DNA from: an uncultured Paraprevotella sp.
GTDB lineage: Bacteria; Bacteroidota; Bacteroidia; Bacteroidales; Bacteroidaceae
DNA length: 64,000 nt
Assembly: GCA_944321525.1 (NCBI GenBank)
Contig: CALULQ010000019.1
Span: 1-64,000 of the forward strand
Direction: 5' to 3'
Shown: positions 8,101 through 17,600 of the stretch, piece after piece
Layout: the number at the start of each line of letters is the position of its first letter
How positions within the stretch are numbered: position 1 is the first letter of the stretch
Position numbers and translations under genes: made by a program
Notes under the pieces: generated by a model
What the model saw: only the letters and a program-made list of their open reading frames with translations
The model's database searches: none
Told to the model about the DNA's origin: nothing

Positions 8101-8285
8101 CAGTGTGCCCAAATGCCGAATTTGACATCCTGATACCATTCAGGACACTCCCATTTTGCTAAATTGTCCCAATCGGGCGTGAATTCACCCGTTGCAACAG
8201 GCACATTTTGTGCGTTTACGGAAGCGGAGGCCAAGAAAATAAATCCGGCCAAATTCCGTCTCAGATTAAGTCTTTTGTTTTTCAT
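5148..8285 (-). CDS. Secreted alpha-L-fucosidase-like enzyme, GH29, with tandem C-terminal modules and sorting tail
   Basis: 1045 residues. A signal peptide (residues 1-25, cleavage after VNA) is followed by a GH29 catalytic domain: KFGIWAHWDP, FAMGQHHDNFDCWDS (His140-His141) and MLYFDDTVLPFYG, where Asp278 or Asp279 is the likely nucleophile. GH29 enzymes release terminal L-fucose with retention. After an alpha-helical linker two homologous modules of about 150 residues follow, each with NFNIPNG/NFKIPNG, GxDGVKxGxDxYxG and CLMLGVW-like motifs, probably carbohydrate-binding. The last 30 residues (HLYNLTGQKLGKEPHRGIYI and KNGRKILKP) look like a short type A T9SS sorting tail, matching the T9SS operon in this window. 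The gene is far longer than a plain GH29 (about 450-550). Substrate linkage cannot be read from sequence. Confidence 0.85.
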   Translation of the reverse strand: MKNKRLNLRRNLAGFIFLASASVNAQNVPVATGEFTPDWDNLAKWECPEWYQDVKFGIWAHWDPQCQAAGGDWYARGMYFKGSANYNWHVSHFGDPCVPNTDFGYKDLCNAWKAENWDPEYLIGLYHSMGARYFFAMGQHHDNFDCWDSPYQPWNSVNIGPRRDVVGEWAKACEKYGMPLGVSMHGSHAWSWFEIAQPYDGNMTKEDGKGKWWEGYDPQDLYAQRHPHSTGWEDAGTIHSQWAWGNGVSLPSEEYKMKFQNRVLQCVNAYHPAMLYFDDTVLPFYGCDESIGLNILAHAYNTNPEMVVTGKILEPMHKEAMMWDVERGIPDRPQEKPWQTCTCIGGWHYGEQDYNAGYKSAEHVISMLIDIVSKNGNLLLSIPIKGDGTLDDKEMKFIADVKAWMDQNSRSIYGTRVWKSFGEGPSAEASRPINNQGFNEGNDYSAKDVRYVVKYAKTEQDVDTVFATIMRWPANRSFTFRHLGRASEYFSGEIESIELLGHGPVEHELTMEGLTVQLPENKTNDIAPVFALTFKPGTDKQVSLAELIDYCKLLTDGADGSIKPVNTGSPNVTALSDLRYIAEEAETYLEGSADEQAAALQNLRKAFEDCLAKDVTPAAAPLYTGEDLTVDKLEEAAGFERTPDTQNGKRFGKPANWTVTNFNIPNGNDGVKQGLDAYSGTEALMLGVWEDRNAATDCDLSQAAIRRTIRLTPGTYYFGATFNAAYQLSDEAYMFATRGDTEDLQTADIPAKSIAWARLNTAPDDGSWWGITFIIEEEQDVTLGFQANLLMGSSTQEFRATRLQLLRYDESQIVDMKDVTLPFLYERSNFSRLDENVTTRFATPKYWQVENFKIPNGTDGVKNGIDNYPGYDCLMLGVWQDRSNNQEGSLADARIYRKLYLEPGTYTFKVKFQTSYSMTSSAYLFAATELMPTRQLARNSLAKLALNSVGIEDERWRSITFTTDTPQDIYVGWQASLNTGSETQEFRVKELQMLYSPKQGGDAVSSVKTDLVSGEDHLYNLTGQKLGKEPHRGIYIKNGRKILKP

Positions 8286-8334
8286 ACCGTCTTTATATTT
8301 TAGGTGAGCAAAATAATGCCGACAAGCGATGCTG

Positions 8335-8342
8335 CAAAAATA
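8335..8342 (-). promoter_or_regulatory. -7 box for the GH29 gene
   Basis: On the minus strand TATTTTTG occurs 50 bases before the fucosidase start codon. No clear TTTG at the -33 position was found. Confidence 0.4.
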
Positions 8343-8544
8343 GAAGATTCCCCATAATGATGAGTAGGACTATCTTGACGAAGAATAGCATTTTATATTC
8401 AAATGACGATAATTATCCGCAAATGCCCCCAATCAGCAAGGTTGAAGCAGGGAGAGGTGCCAATCTGTTTTTCGGGAAGGCGGATTGCGATGCAAGGAGA
8501 TGCCGTTTTTTATTTTCTTTACATGCTAATCCGTCGGGATTGCC

Positions 8545-8552
8545 TATCTTTG
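8545..8552 (+). promoter_or_regulatory. -7 box for glmM
   Basis: TATCTTTG fits TAnnTTTG and lies about 50 bases before the glmM start. The -33 region is not recognisable. Confidence 0.5.
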
Positions 8553-8603
8553 TCTGTCCGACAGCATGTTGCTGTGGGGAAAACCTTTTAAATACTGAAT
8601 ATT

Positions 8604-9992
8604 ATGACATTGATAAAATCCATTTCCGGCATTCGCGGAACCATTGGCGGACAGGCGGGAGACACTTTGAATCCGTTGGACATCGTGAAGTTCACCTCGG
8701 CGTATGCCGCTTTCATCCGCAAGGCTGCGGCCAACAACAGTAACAAGATTGTGGTGGGGCGCGATGCGCGCATTTCCGGACCGATGGTGCGCGACGTGGT
8801 TTGCGGCACATTGGTCGGCATGGGCTTCGATGTGGTGGACATCGGGCTGGCTTCCACGCCCACTACGGAGGTGGCCGTGGTGATGGAGGGAGCTTGCGGT
8901 GGCATCATCATTACGGCTTCGCACAACCCGAAGATGTGGAATGCCTTGAAGTTGCTGAACGAAAAGGGGGAGTTCCTGAACAAAGAGGAAGGAAACGAGG
9001 TGCTCCGGCTGGCCGAGGAAGCTGCTTTCGAGTATGCCGACGTGGACCATCTGGGCGTTTGCCGTGAGGACCATACTTATGACCAGAAGCATATCGACCT
9101 GGTGAAGAACCTGGCGCTGGTCGACGTGGAGGCCATCCGCAAGGCGGACTTCCATGTGGCCATCGACACGGTGAACTCCGTGGGCGGCATCATCTTGCCC
9201 AAACTGTTGGAGCAGTTGGGCGTGAAGCACGTGACGGGCTTGTTCACCGAACCCACGGGCGATTTCGGCCATAATCCGGAGCCTTTGGAGAAGAACCTGG
9301 GCGACGTCAAGGCGCTGATGCAGAAGGGCGGGCACGACGTGGCTTTCGTCGTGGACCCCGACGTGGACCGCTTGGCCATGTTCTGCGAGGACGGAACGAT
9401 GTATGGCGAGGAATATACGCTGGTGACGGTGGCGGACTACGTCTTGCAGCATACGCCCGGTAACACCGTGTCCAACCTGAGTTCCACCCGTGCCTTGCGC
9501 GACGTGACGTCCGGATTTGGCGGCGAATACCATGCCGCGGCTGTGGGCGAGGTGAACGTGGTGGCCAAGATGAAGGAGACCCATGCCGTCATCGGCGGCG
9601 AGGGCAATGGCGGGGTCATCTATCCCGAAGCCCATTATGGCCGCGACGCGCTGGTGGGCATTGCCTTGGTGTTGACATATCTGGCCAAGAGCGGAAAGAA
9701 GATGTCGGAACTGCGCGCCACTTATCCGCAATACTACATGGCGAAGAACCGCATGGACCTGACGCCGGGGACGGATGTGGACGCCATCCTGGCCAAGGTG
9801 AAGGAGATCTACAAGGACGAGCAGGTGAACGACATCGACGGAGTGAAGATTGACTTCGCCGACAGCTGGGTGCATTTGCGCAAGAGCAACACGGAGCCGA
9901 TTATCCGGGTGTATTCCGAGGCACGGACGCCCGAAGAGGCCGACGAGATGGGCCGCAAGGTCATGGAAGTGGCTTATTCTTGCATATACTGA
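8604..9992 (+). CDS. glmM: Phosphoglucosamine mutase-type phosphohexomutase
   Basis: 462 residues, the normal length of the alpha-D-phosphohexomutase family. Catalytic phosphoserine loop IITASHNP (Ser106), metal loop DPDVDR (Asp251, Asp253, Asp255), sugar-binding GGEGNGG (around Glu333) and the C-terminal phosphate-binding RKSNTEPIIRVYSEA are all intact. In Bacteroidales this subgroup is annotated as GlmM, which turns glucosamine-6-phosphate into glucosamine-1-phosphate for UDP-GlcNAc, peptidoglycan and LPS synthesis; phosphomannomutase activity cannot be excluded. The protein is cytoplasmic. The beta-galactosidase gene follows after 22 bases and may be read from the same promoter, although it is functionally unrelated. 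Confidence 0.85.
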   Translation: MTLIKSISGIRGTIGGQAGDTLNPLDIVKFTSAYAAFIRKAAANNSNKIVVGRDARISGPMVRDVVCGTLVGMGFDVVDIGLASTPTTEVAVVMEGACGGIIITASHNPKMWNALKLLNEKGEFLNKEEGNEVLRLAEEAAFEYADVDHLGVCREDHTYDQKHIDLVKNLALVDVEAIRKADFHVAIDTVNSVGGIILPKLLEQLGVKHVTGLFTEPTGDFGHNPEPLEKNLGDVKALMQKGGHDVAFVVDPDVDRLAMFCEDGTMYGEEYTLVTVADYVLQHTPGNTVSNLSSTRALRDVTSGFGGEYHAAAVGEVNVVAKMKETHAVIGGEGNGGVIYPEAHYGRDALVGIALVLTYLAKSGKKMSELRATYPQYYMAKNRMDLTPGTDVDAILAKVKEIYKDEQVNDIDGVKIDFADSWVHLRKSNTEPIIRVYSEARTPEEADEMGRKVMEVAYSCIY

Positions 9993-10014
9993 TATAAAAA
10001 GGGAGGACGAGCTT

Positions 10015-12522
10015 ATGAGAAGATGGTTTTTATGTATCTGTGCCTGGTTGTCTTGCCTGGCAATGCAGGCCGGCGGCGGGCGGGAGACGGTCCTGCTGCG
10101 GGACGGTTGGCGCTTTACGCGCTCGGACAATGAGGCGTTTGCCGACGTGCAAGTCGACGAACGGAAATGGGAACGGGTGTCCGTGCCCCACGATTGGGCG
10201 ATAAACGGACCGTTCGACGCGGACAACGACCGCCAGTTTATGGCCATAGAGCAGGACGGGCAGAAGGAGGCGCAGCACCAGTCCGGCCGCACCGGCGGAC
10301 TGCCCTTCGTGGGCGTGGGCTGGTACAGGTTGCATTTCGATGTGCCGGGATTCGGACCGGACAAGCGGGTCGTCCTGATGTTCGACGGGGCGATGAGCCA
10401 TGCGCAAGTCTACGTCAACGGGCGCAAGGCCGGGAGCTGGCCTTACGGATATAATTCGTTTTATTTCGACGTGACGGACTATGTGGACGCAAAAGGCAAC
10501 GTGCTGGCCGTGCGGCTGGAGAACGAGCCGGAAAGTTCGCGCTGGTATCCGGGGGCGGGCCTTTACCGCAACGTGCATCTGGTCGTGGCGGGCAAAGTGG
10601 GCGTGCGCACTTGGGGCACCACCGTCACCACGCCCGTCGTGCGAGAAGGCTTTGCGAAGGTGAAGGTGCGCACGGAACTGGAGTTTCCGGAGGGGACCGA
10701 CGCGCAGGATATCCGGCTGAAGACCGTGCTGCGCTCGCCCGACGGGCAGCAGGTGGCCACGGCGGAGACGGGCCTGTCACGTTACGACGAGGGCGTGCTG
10801 GAGCAGGACTTCGTGGTCGAGAACCCGCAACTTTGGGATTGCAGCCATCCTCATCTTTACCGGGCGGACACGGAGGTGTATTACCAAGGAGCCTTGAGCG
10901 ACACCTATCAGACGACGTTCGGCATCCGCACCGTGGAGGTCGTCCCCGACCAAGGCTTTTTCCTCAACGGCAAGAAGCTGGTGCTGCGGGGCACGTGCAA
11001 CCATCATGACCTGGGACCGCTGGGCACGGCCGTCAACGAACAGGCCATCCGCTACCGCCTGAAGCTGTTGAAGGACATGGGCTGCAACGCCTACCGCACA
11101 TCGCACAACATGCCTTCGCCCGAACTGGTGAGGGCCTGCAACGAGACGGGCATGCTCCTGATGGTGGAGACCTTCGACGAATGGCGCACGAAAAAGATGG
11201 CCAACGGATACAACAAGTTCTACGACGAGTGGGTGGAGCGCGACTTGACGAACGTCGTGCGCCATTACCGCAACGACCCCGCCGTGGCGATGTGGTGCAT
11301 TGGCAACGAAGTGCCCGACCAGGGTTCGGCGCGGGGCGCCAAACTGTGCCGGATGATGCAGGACCTGGTGCACCGCGAAGACCCCACGCGGCCTTGCACG
11401 CAGGGCATGAACCGCGTGGATGCTGCCATCGCCAGCCATGTGGCGGCCATCATGGACGTGCCGGGACTGAACTATCGCTCGCATAAGGTGCAGATGGCCT
11501 ACGACAAGTTGCCTCAGCAAGTCGTGCTGGGCTCGGAGACGGCCTCCACGGTCAGCTCGCGCGGCGTGTATAAATTCCCCGTGGAGCGGAAGGCCGATGC
11601 GAAGTACGATGACCACCAGTCTTCGTCGTACGACGTGGAGCATTGTGGCTGGAGCGACCTGCCCGAGGACAATTTCATCCTGTCGGACGAGCTACCTTAT
11701 TATATGGGCGAGTTCGTGTGGACGGGCTTCGACTACTTGGGCGAGCCCACGCCTTATTACGACGACTGGCCCAGCCACTCTTCGCTCTTCGGCATCATCG
11801 ACCTGGCCTACCTGCCCAAAGACCGCTACTACCTGTATCGCAGCGTGTGGAACAAGGACGCGGAGACGCTGCATATCCTGCCGCATTGGACGTGGCCGGG
11901 GCGCGAGGGCGAAGTCACGCCGGTGTTTGTCTACACCAATTACCCCACGGTGGAGCTGTTCATCAACGGCAAGAGCCAGGGGCGGCGCACGAAAGACCAG
12001 TCGGTGGCAGTGGACGCCACGGAAAACGATGAGGCCCGCCGCACCTTTGCCCGCCAGAAGCGCTACCGCCTGATGTGGATGGACACCCGTTACGAGCCTG
12101 GCGAGGTGAAGGCCGTGGCCTACGACGAGCAGGGACGGAAGCGCATGGAGCAGGTCGTCCGCACGGCTGGCGAACCCTACCGCATTGTGCTCCAGGCGGA
12201 CAAGGACACGCTCGACGCCGGTTTGCGCGATGAAGATCTGGCCTTCGTGACCGTCAGCGTGGTCGACCGCGAGGGCAACCTCTGTCCCGACGCACAGCAC
12301 CGGGTGAAGTTTTCCGTTCGCGGTGCGGGCTACTACAAGGCCGGTGCCAACGGCAATCCCGTTTGCCTGGAACCGTTCTCCCGTCCGCAGATGACGGTGT
12401 TCAACGGGCGGATGACGGCCATCGTGGCCGAGAAGGGTCAGGCGGGTACCATTCGCCTGAAAGCCGAGGCAAAAGGTCTGAAGTCGGGCGAACTGTTGTT
12501 GCAGGTCGTGCCCTCGAAGTGA
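10015..12522 (+). CDS. Secreted beta-galactosidase, GH2 family
   Basis: 835 residues from ATG 10015, chosen because it begins a signal peptide (MRRWFLCICAWLSCLAMQAG); the frame is open further upstream inside glmM but that part is not homologous. The order is GH2 sugar-binding domain (GWRFTRSDNEAF, WERVSVPHDWAINGP), immunoglobulin-like domain, TIM barrel and a C-terminal DUF4982-type domain (TNYPTVELFINGKSQG). Catalytic acid/base Glu432 in WCIGNEVPDQ and nucleophile Glu508 in VLGSETAS are present. Such periplasmic or surface GH2 enzymes of Bacteroidales remove terminal beta-galactose from host or plant glycans. With the GH29 gene nearby it could work on fucosylated galactosides, but the two genes are divergent and glmM lies between them. 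Confidence 0.85.
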   Translation: MRRWFLCICAWLSCLAMQAGGGRETVLLRDGWRFTRSDNEAFADVQVDERKWERVSVPHDWAINGPFDADNDRQFMAIEQDGQKEAQHQSGRTGGLPFVGVGWYRLHFDVPGFGPDKRVVLMFDGAMSHAQVYVNGRKAGSWPYGYNSFYFDVTDYVDAKGNVLAVRLENEPESSRWYPGAGLYRNVHLVVAGKVGVRTWGTTVTTPVVREGFAKVKVRTELEFPEGTDAQDIRLKTVLRSPDGQQVATAETGLSRYDEGVLEQDFVVENPQLWDCSHPHLYRADTEVYYQGALSDTYQTTFGIRTVEVVPDQGFFLNGKKLVLRGTCNHHDLGPLGTAVNEQAIRYRLKLLKDMGCNAYRTSHNMPSPELVRACNETGMLLMVETFDEWRTKKMANGYNKFYDEWVERDLTNVVRHYRNDPAVAMWCIGNEVPDQGSARGAKLCRMMQDLVHREDPTRPCTQGMNRVDAAIASHVAAIMDVPGLNYRSHKVQMAYDKLPQQVVLGSETASTVSSRGVYKFPVERKADAKYDDHQSSSYDVEHCGWSDLPEDNFILSDELPYYMGEFVWTGFDYLGEPTPYYDDWPSHSSLFGIIDLAYLPKDRYYLYRSVWNKDAETLHILPHWTWPGREGEVTPVFVYTNYPTVELFINGKSQGRRTKDQSVAVDATENDEARRTFARQKRYRLMWMDTRYEPGEVKAVAYDEQGRKRMEQVVRTAGEPYRIVLQADKDTLDAGLRDEDLAFVTVSVVDREGNLCPDAQHRVKFSVRGAGYYKAGANGNPVCLEPFSRPQMTVFNGRMTAIVAEKGQAGTIRLKAEAKGLKSGELLLQVVPSK

Positions 12523-12557
12523 GTCGCCGCGAGTCGGTGAACGGGTGACAAGGTTTT

Positions 12558-12596
12558 GACGAGGCCCGGTCGGCATGGTGCCGGCCGGGCCTCGTC
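12558..12596 (+). terminator. Terminator-like hairpin after beta-galactosidase
   Basis: GACGAGGCCCGGTCGGCA pairs with TGCCGGCCGGGCCTCGTC over 18 positions (one G-U) with a TGG loop. It lies 36 bases after the stop. It lacks a long T-run, but the stem is very strong. Confidence 0.6.
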
Positions 12597-12651
12597 GGGT
12601 TCAGGCGTCTGTTTGCGTAGGGCGGGCAGACGCCTTGCAGAGTTGCGGATT

Positions 12652-12691
12652 GTACTTTGCGGAGAGTACTCGAGTACTTGCCGCAAAGTAC
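12652..12691. repeat. 40-bp palindrome, convergent junction 1
   Basis: The sequence reads the same on both strands except for two symmetric mismatches per arm and is centred on AGTACTCGAGTACT. Its arms GTACTTTGCGG/CCGCAAAGTAC are shared in type with the palindrome at 51106-51159. It sits between the ends of the beta-galactosidase (+) and sigma-factor (-) genes. Confidence 0.8.
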
Positions 12692-12782
12692 GCTGACGGA
12701 CTGCGCACGGCGCCGCGCGGCATCGGGCACGGTTCGTCGCGCCCCGTTGCTGCAGCTTTCCGTCCGTCGCGTCGTTGCGGTT

Positions 12783-13346
12783 TTATTGCCGGAGCATCAT
12801 CAGGAACATCACGACGGCCATGTAGTCCTTGTCCGTCCTTCGTGCCATTTCCTCGCGCAGCTGCCTGATCATGTTGCTCTTTTGTTTTTTCACGGCGCTT
12901 TCCGAGATGTCCAGCATCTTGGCGATTTCCGCGTTCTTCAGTCCCTGTTCGAAGCTCAGGTCGAACAGCCGTCGGTATTTTTCGGGCAAGGCTTGGATGG
13001 AGTCGAACAGCAGTTCGAGCACTTCCTGTTCAATCAGGCTGTTCTGGAAATACGCCTCGTCCTGTTCTTCCAGATAATTGTCGCGTGCCATTTGCTTGCG
13101 CAGGATGGAGACGGCCTGGTTGTGCACGCAAGTATAAAGATAGGATTTGAGCGTGGCCGCGGACTGCAACTCGCCGCGCATCTGGTAGGTCTTGAAGATG
13201 GCATCCTGCACGCAGTCTTCGGACATGAAGGAGGCGTCCTCGCCCAAGCAGCGGGATGCATAGAGAATCAATTTGCCATACATATTCTTATATAGCGAAT
13301 CGATTTTCCCCTGCTGAAAGTCTAAAAATATCTTTTCTTCTACCAT
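12783..13346 (-). CDS. ECF-family RNA polymerase sigma factor
   Basis: 187 residues with region 2 (YGKLILYASRCLGEDASFMS, DCVQDAIFKTYQ) and region 4 (LPEKYRRLFDLSFEQGLKNA, then EIAKMLDISESAVKKQKSNM with the helix-turn-helix). It belongs to the Bacteroidetes FecI-like group that is paired with FecR anti-sigma factors. The fecR-like gene is divergent, 151 bases away, and is followed by SusC/SusD, so this sigma factor most likely switches on the peptide-utilisation operon when FecR receives a signal from SusC. The N-terminal 26 residues before region 2 are short, as usual. Confidence 0.85.
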   Translation of the reverse strand: MVEEKIFLDFQQGKIDSLYKNMYGKLILYASRCLGEDASFMSEDCVQDAIFKTYQMRGELQSAATLKSYLYTCVHNQAVSILRKQMARDNYLEEQDEAYFQNSLIEQEVLELLFDSIQALPEKYRRLFDLSFEQGLKNAEIAKMLDISESAVKKQKSNMIRQLREEMARRTDKDYMAVVMFLMMLRQ

Positions 13347-13497
13347 CCTTTTTCTGCCAAATCCAAAGCAAAAGTATAAAAACGGATAAGAAAAATTAAA
13401 TTTTCAAGCAAAAAAATGAGTTTTTGAAGTGTCCTTTTTCCATTTGATTGCGTCTTTAGTGTGAAATATGCCTGAAAAAGGCGAAATAGGATTGCAC

Positions 13498-14673
13498 ATG
13501 AACGGTTTATCAGACCATAGACATATCGTTTTGCTTATCTATAAGCAAATCATCGGTTGCCTCACGCCGGAAGAGGAGGGCGAACTGGACGAATGGCGCA
13601 AGGCCGACGAGCGGAACGAGGCCTTGTTCCGGCGCCTGACCGACGCCAGCTTCCTGGAGCGCGAGTTCCGCCGACTGAACGTCGTCGACCCTGCCCGTCC
13701 GCAGGCGGACATGCAGGCCCGCATCCGCCAAGGGGCGGCCCCGAAGCGCCGCCGGGCGCGGCTGGTGGCACTGGTGGCCGCCACGGCGGCGGCAGCCATG
13801 CTCTGCATCGGCTATTTCGTGCACGAACGCCCGCTTTCTGAAAACGGCAGGCTCTCCATCGAGCGGCAACTGGCAGAAGCCCGCATCACGGCGGGCAAGA
13901 CGCAGGCCGTCCTCACCTTGGCCAACGGGAAGAAGGTCAGCTTGGACGACGACGCGGAAAGGAACCGGTCGCTCATCGCACAACAGAAGAAAGGAAAGCC
14001 GGACGACCGGAAGACGCGCATCAACCAACTGGCCACTCCGCGGGGAGGGGAATTCAAAATCGTGCTGGAGGACAGCACCGTTGTCTGGCTGAATGCCGAG
14101 TCGAAACTTGTCTATCCGGACAACTTCAACGCCGACGAGCGGCGGGTGGCCGTGACGGGCGAGGCCTATTTCGAGGTGGCCAAAGACAGCCTGCGGCCCT
14201 TCTACGTGGAGTCGGGCGACATGACGGTGCGGGTCTATGGCACGGAGTTCAACGTCAATGCCTATGCGGAAGACAACCGGATATACACCACACTCGTGTC
14301 GGGCAGCATCGCCCTGCAGCCTCAGGGCGGCGGAAAGGGCGAGCTGGTGCTGACGCCCGGCCACCAGGCCGTGTTCCACAAAGAGGATTGCACGGTCAAT
14401 GTCCGGAGCGTGGACGCCCCGGCCGTGACGAGCTGGCACGAAGGGCGGTTCACCTTCGAAGAGCAGACCTTGGGACAAATCATGCGCACCCTGTCGCGCT
14501 GGTACGACTTCGATTACGCGTTCGAGGACGCCCGGTTGGCCGGTATCATATTCAAGGGTAGCGCGCCCCGCTATGCCGAACTGTCGGAGGTGCTGTATAT
14601 TCTGGAGAGCAGCGGCGGAATCGGTTTCCGCGTGGAAAACAGGAAAATCATTATAACGACAAATAATAAGTAA
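13498..14673 (+). CDS. FecR-family anti-sigma factor
   Basis: 391 residues from the ATG at 13498; the frame is open to an ATG at 13468, but the earlier residues (MPEKGEIGLH) are not part of the conserved domain. An N-terminal cytoplasmic domain of about 80 residues (LTPEEEGELDEWRKADERNE) binds the sigma factor. One membrane helix follows (LVALVAATAAAAMLCIGYFV, about residues 89-107), then the periplasmic FecR domain (RGGEFKIVLEDSTVVWLNAE, TGEAYFEVAKDS, GTEFNVNAY) and the C-terminal STN-like domain (FEEQTLGQIMRTLSRWYDFD). It relays ligand occupancy of the downstream SusC, which carries an N-terminal STN domain. SusC starts 18 bases after this stop. Confidence 0.88.
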   Translation: MNGLSDHRHIVLLIYKQIIGCLTPEEEGELDEWRKADERNEALFRRLTDASFLEREFRRLNVVDPARPQADMQARIRQGAAPKRRRARLVALVAATAAAAMLCIGYFVHERPLSENGRLSIERQLAEARITAGKTQAVLTLANGKKVSLDDDAERNRSLIAQQKKGKPDDRKTRINQLATPRGGEFKIVLEDSTVVWLNAESKLVYPDNFNADERRVAVTGEAYFEVAKDSLRPFYVESGDMTVRVYGTEFNVNAYAEDNRIYTTLVSGSIALQPQGGGKGELVLTPGHQAVFHKEDCTVNVRSVDAPAVTSWHEGRFTFEEQTLGQIMRTLSRWYDFDYAFEDARLAGIIFKGSAPRYAELSEVLYILESSGGIGFRVENRKIIITTNNK

Positions 14674-14691
14674 CAAGCAAAATGACAAATC

Positions 14692-17600
14692 ATGAACAGT
14701 AGGAAACGAAAGCTATCCAGCCTAATCCTGTTGAGTCTCTTGAGCTTGTCGGTTTCGGCGCAGGAAATCAACACTGCGTACAAAGACACGCCCATAGAGA
14801 AAGTGTTTGCGGATTTGAAGCAAAAGACCAACCATGAGTTCGTCTACCAGAAGCAAATCCTGCAAGGCGTGAAGCCCGTCACTTGCACCGTGGAAGGCAA
14901 GGGACTGGGCGAAGTGCTCAGCCAAGTGTTGCAGGGCACGGGACTGACTTACGAGATTGTGGACAAAACCGTGATCATCCGCCGCCGGCAAGACGGCGGG
15001 ACCCCGGACGAGACGGGCACGGAACGACGGAACCGCCGCATCCACGGTATGGTGACGGACGAGAACAACGAGCCGATACCCGGGGCCAGCGTGGTGGTGA
15101 AAGGCACGCGCACGGGCATCTCCACCAACCTGGAAGGAGAGTTCACCTTGAACGTGCCGGACGACAAGGTGACATTGGAGGTCTCCTTCATCGGGATGAA
15201 GAAAAAGACCCTGAAGGTGGATGCCACCCGCAACAAGGCATTGGAAATCACGCTGGAGACCGACGTGAAGACGCTGGACGACGTGGTGGTGACCGGATAC
15301 GGCAACGTGCGGAAGACCGGCTTCACGGGGGCCACCACGCAAATCAGCGGTGAGGAACTCCGCACGGTGTCGCAGACCAACATACTGGACGCCCTGCAGG
15401 TGTTCGACCCCTCGTTCCGCCTGATGACCAACACGCAGTTCGGTTCCGACCCCAATGCGCTGCCTGAGATGTACATCCGCGGGCGCTCGGGACTCGGCAC
15501 GAAGGAGCTGGACCGCGACCCGCTCTCGAAGTCGAACCTGGAGAACAACCCGAACCTGCCGACGTTCATCATGGACGGTTTCGAGGTGAGCGTGGAGAAA
15601 ATCTATGACCTCGACCCGCAGCGCATCGAGAGCATGACCATCCTGAAGGACGCCGCCGCCACGGCCATGTACGGTTCGCGTGCCGCCAACGGCGTGATTG
15701 TCATCACCACGGTGGCCCCGAAGCCGGGCGAGGTGCGCATCTCCTACAACTTCACCGGGACGGTGGAGATGCCCGACCTGCGCGACTACAACCTGGCCAA
15801 CGCTTCGCAGAAGCTTGAGATAGAGCGGCTGGCGGGGATGTATGACGATGGCTTCACTTTCGCGGAGGACATAAGAAGCTATAATGAAAAGCTGTACAAT
15901 ATCCGCCGCGGCGTGGACATGGACTGGATGTCCATCCCGCTGCGCAACGCCTTCGACCACAAGCACAGCCTCTACCTGGAGGGCGGCACGCCGAACCTGC
16001 GGTGGGGTGTGGATGCCTCGTACAACGCGGCGGACGGCGTGATGAAGGGGTCCGACCGCAACCGCTACAGCGTGGGCTTCTCGTTGGACTACCGGATGAA
16101 GAAGTTGCAGGTGAAGAACACGGTGTCGTTCTCGCATACCAAGTCGGACGAGTCCCCTTATGGTTCCTTCAGCGACTACACCAAGTTGCTGCCTTACGAC
16201 TCGCCCTATTATGATGACGGGCGGTTGCGCAATAGCCTCCGGTGGTCTAGAGACGGGGGCGAGAGCATGGCCAATCCGCTCTATGAAGTCATGCTGAACA
16301 ACTATTCCTGGGATTCGTATGACGAGATTACCGACAACCTGAGCGCCAACTGGTATTTCACCGACTATTGGACGCTGAAGGGGCAGTTCAGCGTCACGCG
16401 CAAATATTCCAGCGCGGAGCAGTTCATCGACCCGCTCTCCATAAACGTCACCGTGAACACCAACAGCGAGGACGAGCGCAAGGTGGGCGACCTGTACGTC
16501 ACGGACGGCAACGACCTGAGCTGGAACGCCAACGCCTTCCTCTACTACACGCGTTCCTTCCCGCGCAAGCACAACCTGAACGTGTCCTTGGGCTACGAGG
16601 CTTCTTCCGATTTCTCGGACCAGACACAGTCGCACTACCGGGGCTTCCCCAACGGGCAGTTCCACTCGCCCAACTATGCCTACGAGATTTACCTGAAGCC
16701 TACCAAGACGGAGGCCACCTCGCGCATGGTGAGTGCCCTGGCCACGGCCAACTACACGTGGAATGACATCTACCTGGCCGACCTCTCGGTGCGTTTCGAC
16801 GGTTCGTCCAAGTTCGGCAGCGACCAGCGCTGGGCGCCCTTCTTCTCGGGTGGTGTGGGTCTGAACGTCCATAACTATAACTTCCTGAAGGGTAACAAGT
16901 GGGTGAACAAGCTGAAGGCACGCGTGTCTTACGGGCGCACGGGAAAAATCAACTTCCCTTCCTACGCCGCGACCACGATGTACGAGATGATGTTCGACGA
17001 ATGGTACGCCACGGGCTACGGCGCCGTGCTGCAGGCCCTGGGCAACCGTGACCTGAGCTGGGAAAAGACCGACAAGATCGACGTAGGCCTGGAGATGCAG
17101 TTCTTCGACCGCCGCCTGACGGTGGACGCGGACTACTACCACGAGAAGACCATCGACCTGGTGAACGACGTGACCCTCTCGCAGACTTCCGGCTTCTCCA
17201 CCTACAAGAACAACATGGGCGAGACGCTCAACCAGGGCTTCGAGTTGCAGGTGCGAGCCGACGTGTACCGCGACCGCAACTGGCTGGTGGCCCTGTGGGG
17301 CAACATGGCGCATAACGAGAACAAGATCCTGAAAATCTCGGACTCGCAGCGGGCCTACAACGAACGCGTGAACGAGTTCTATGAAAAAGAGTGGCGTGCA
17401 CAAGTGGACCAGGGGTACACGCTGGACAATGCCGGCGAGGAGTTCGGCGGGGGCGACAGAAGCCACTCCATACCGCTGGCCAAGTATGAGGAGGGCCGTT
17501 CGCTCACGGCCATCTGGGCGGTGCAGTCGCTGGGCATCGACCCCACCACGGGCAAGGAGATGTACCTGAACCGCGACGGCACGGTGACCGACACGTGGGA

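Noticed and set aside
8544..10364. 606-residue frame on the minus strand opposite glmM
   Set aside because: It is His/Gln-rich antisense of an intact conserved enzyme, a common GC artefact. The same holds for 21580-24534 and 14722-17466 on the minus strand.
12783..14673. Iron-citrate (Fec) regulation
   Set aside because: The sigma/FecR pair is of FecI/FecR type, but it is linked to SusCD and peptidases, and no siderophore or iron genes are present.
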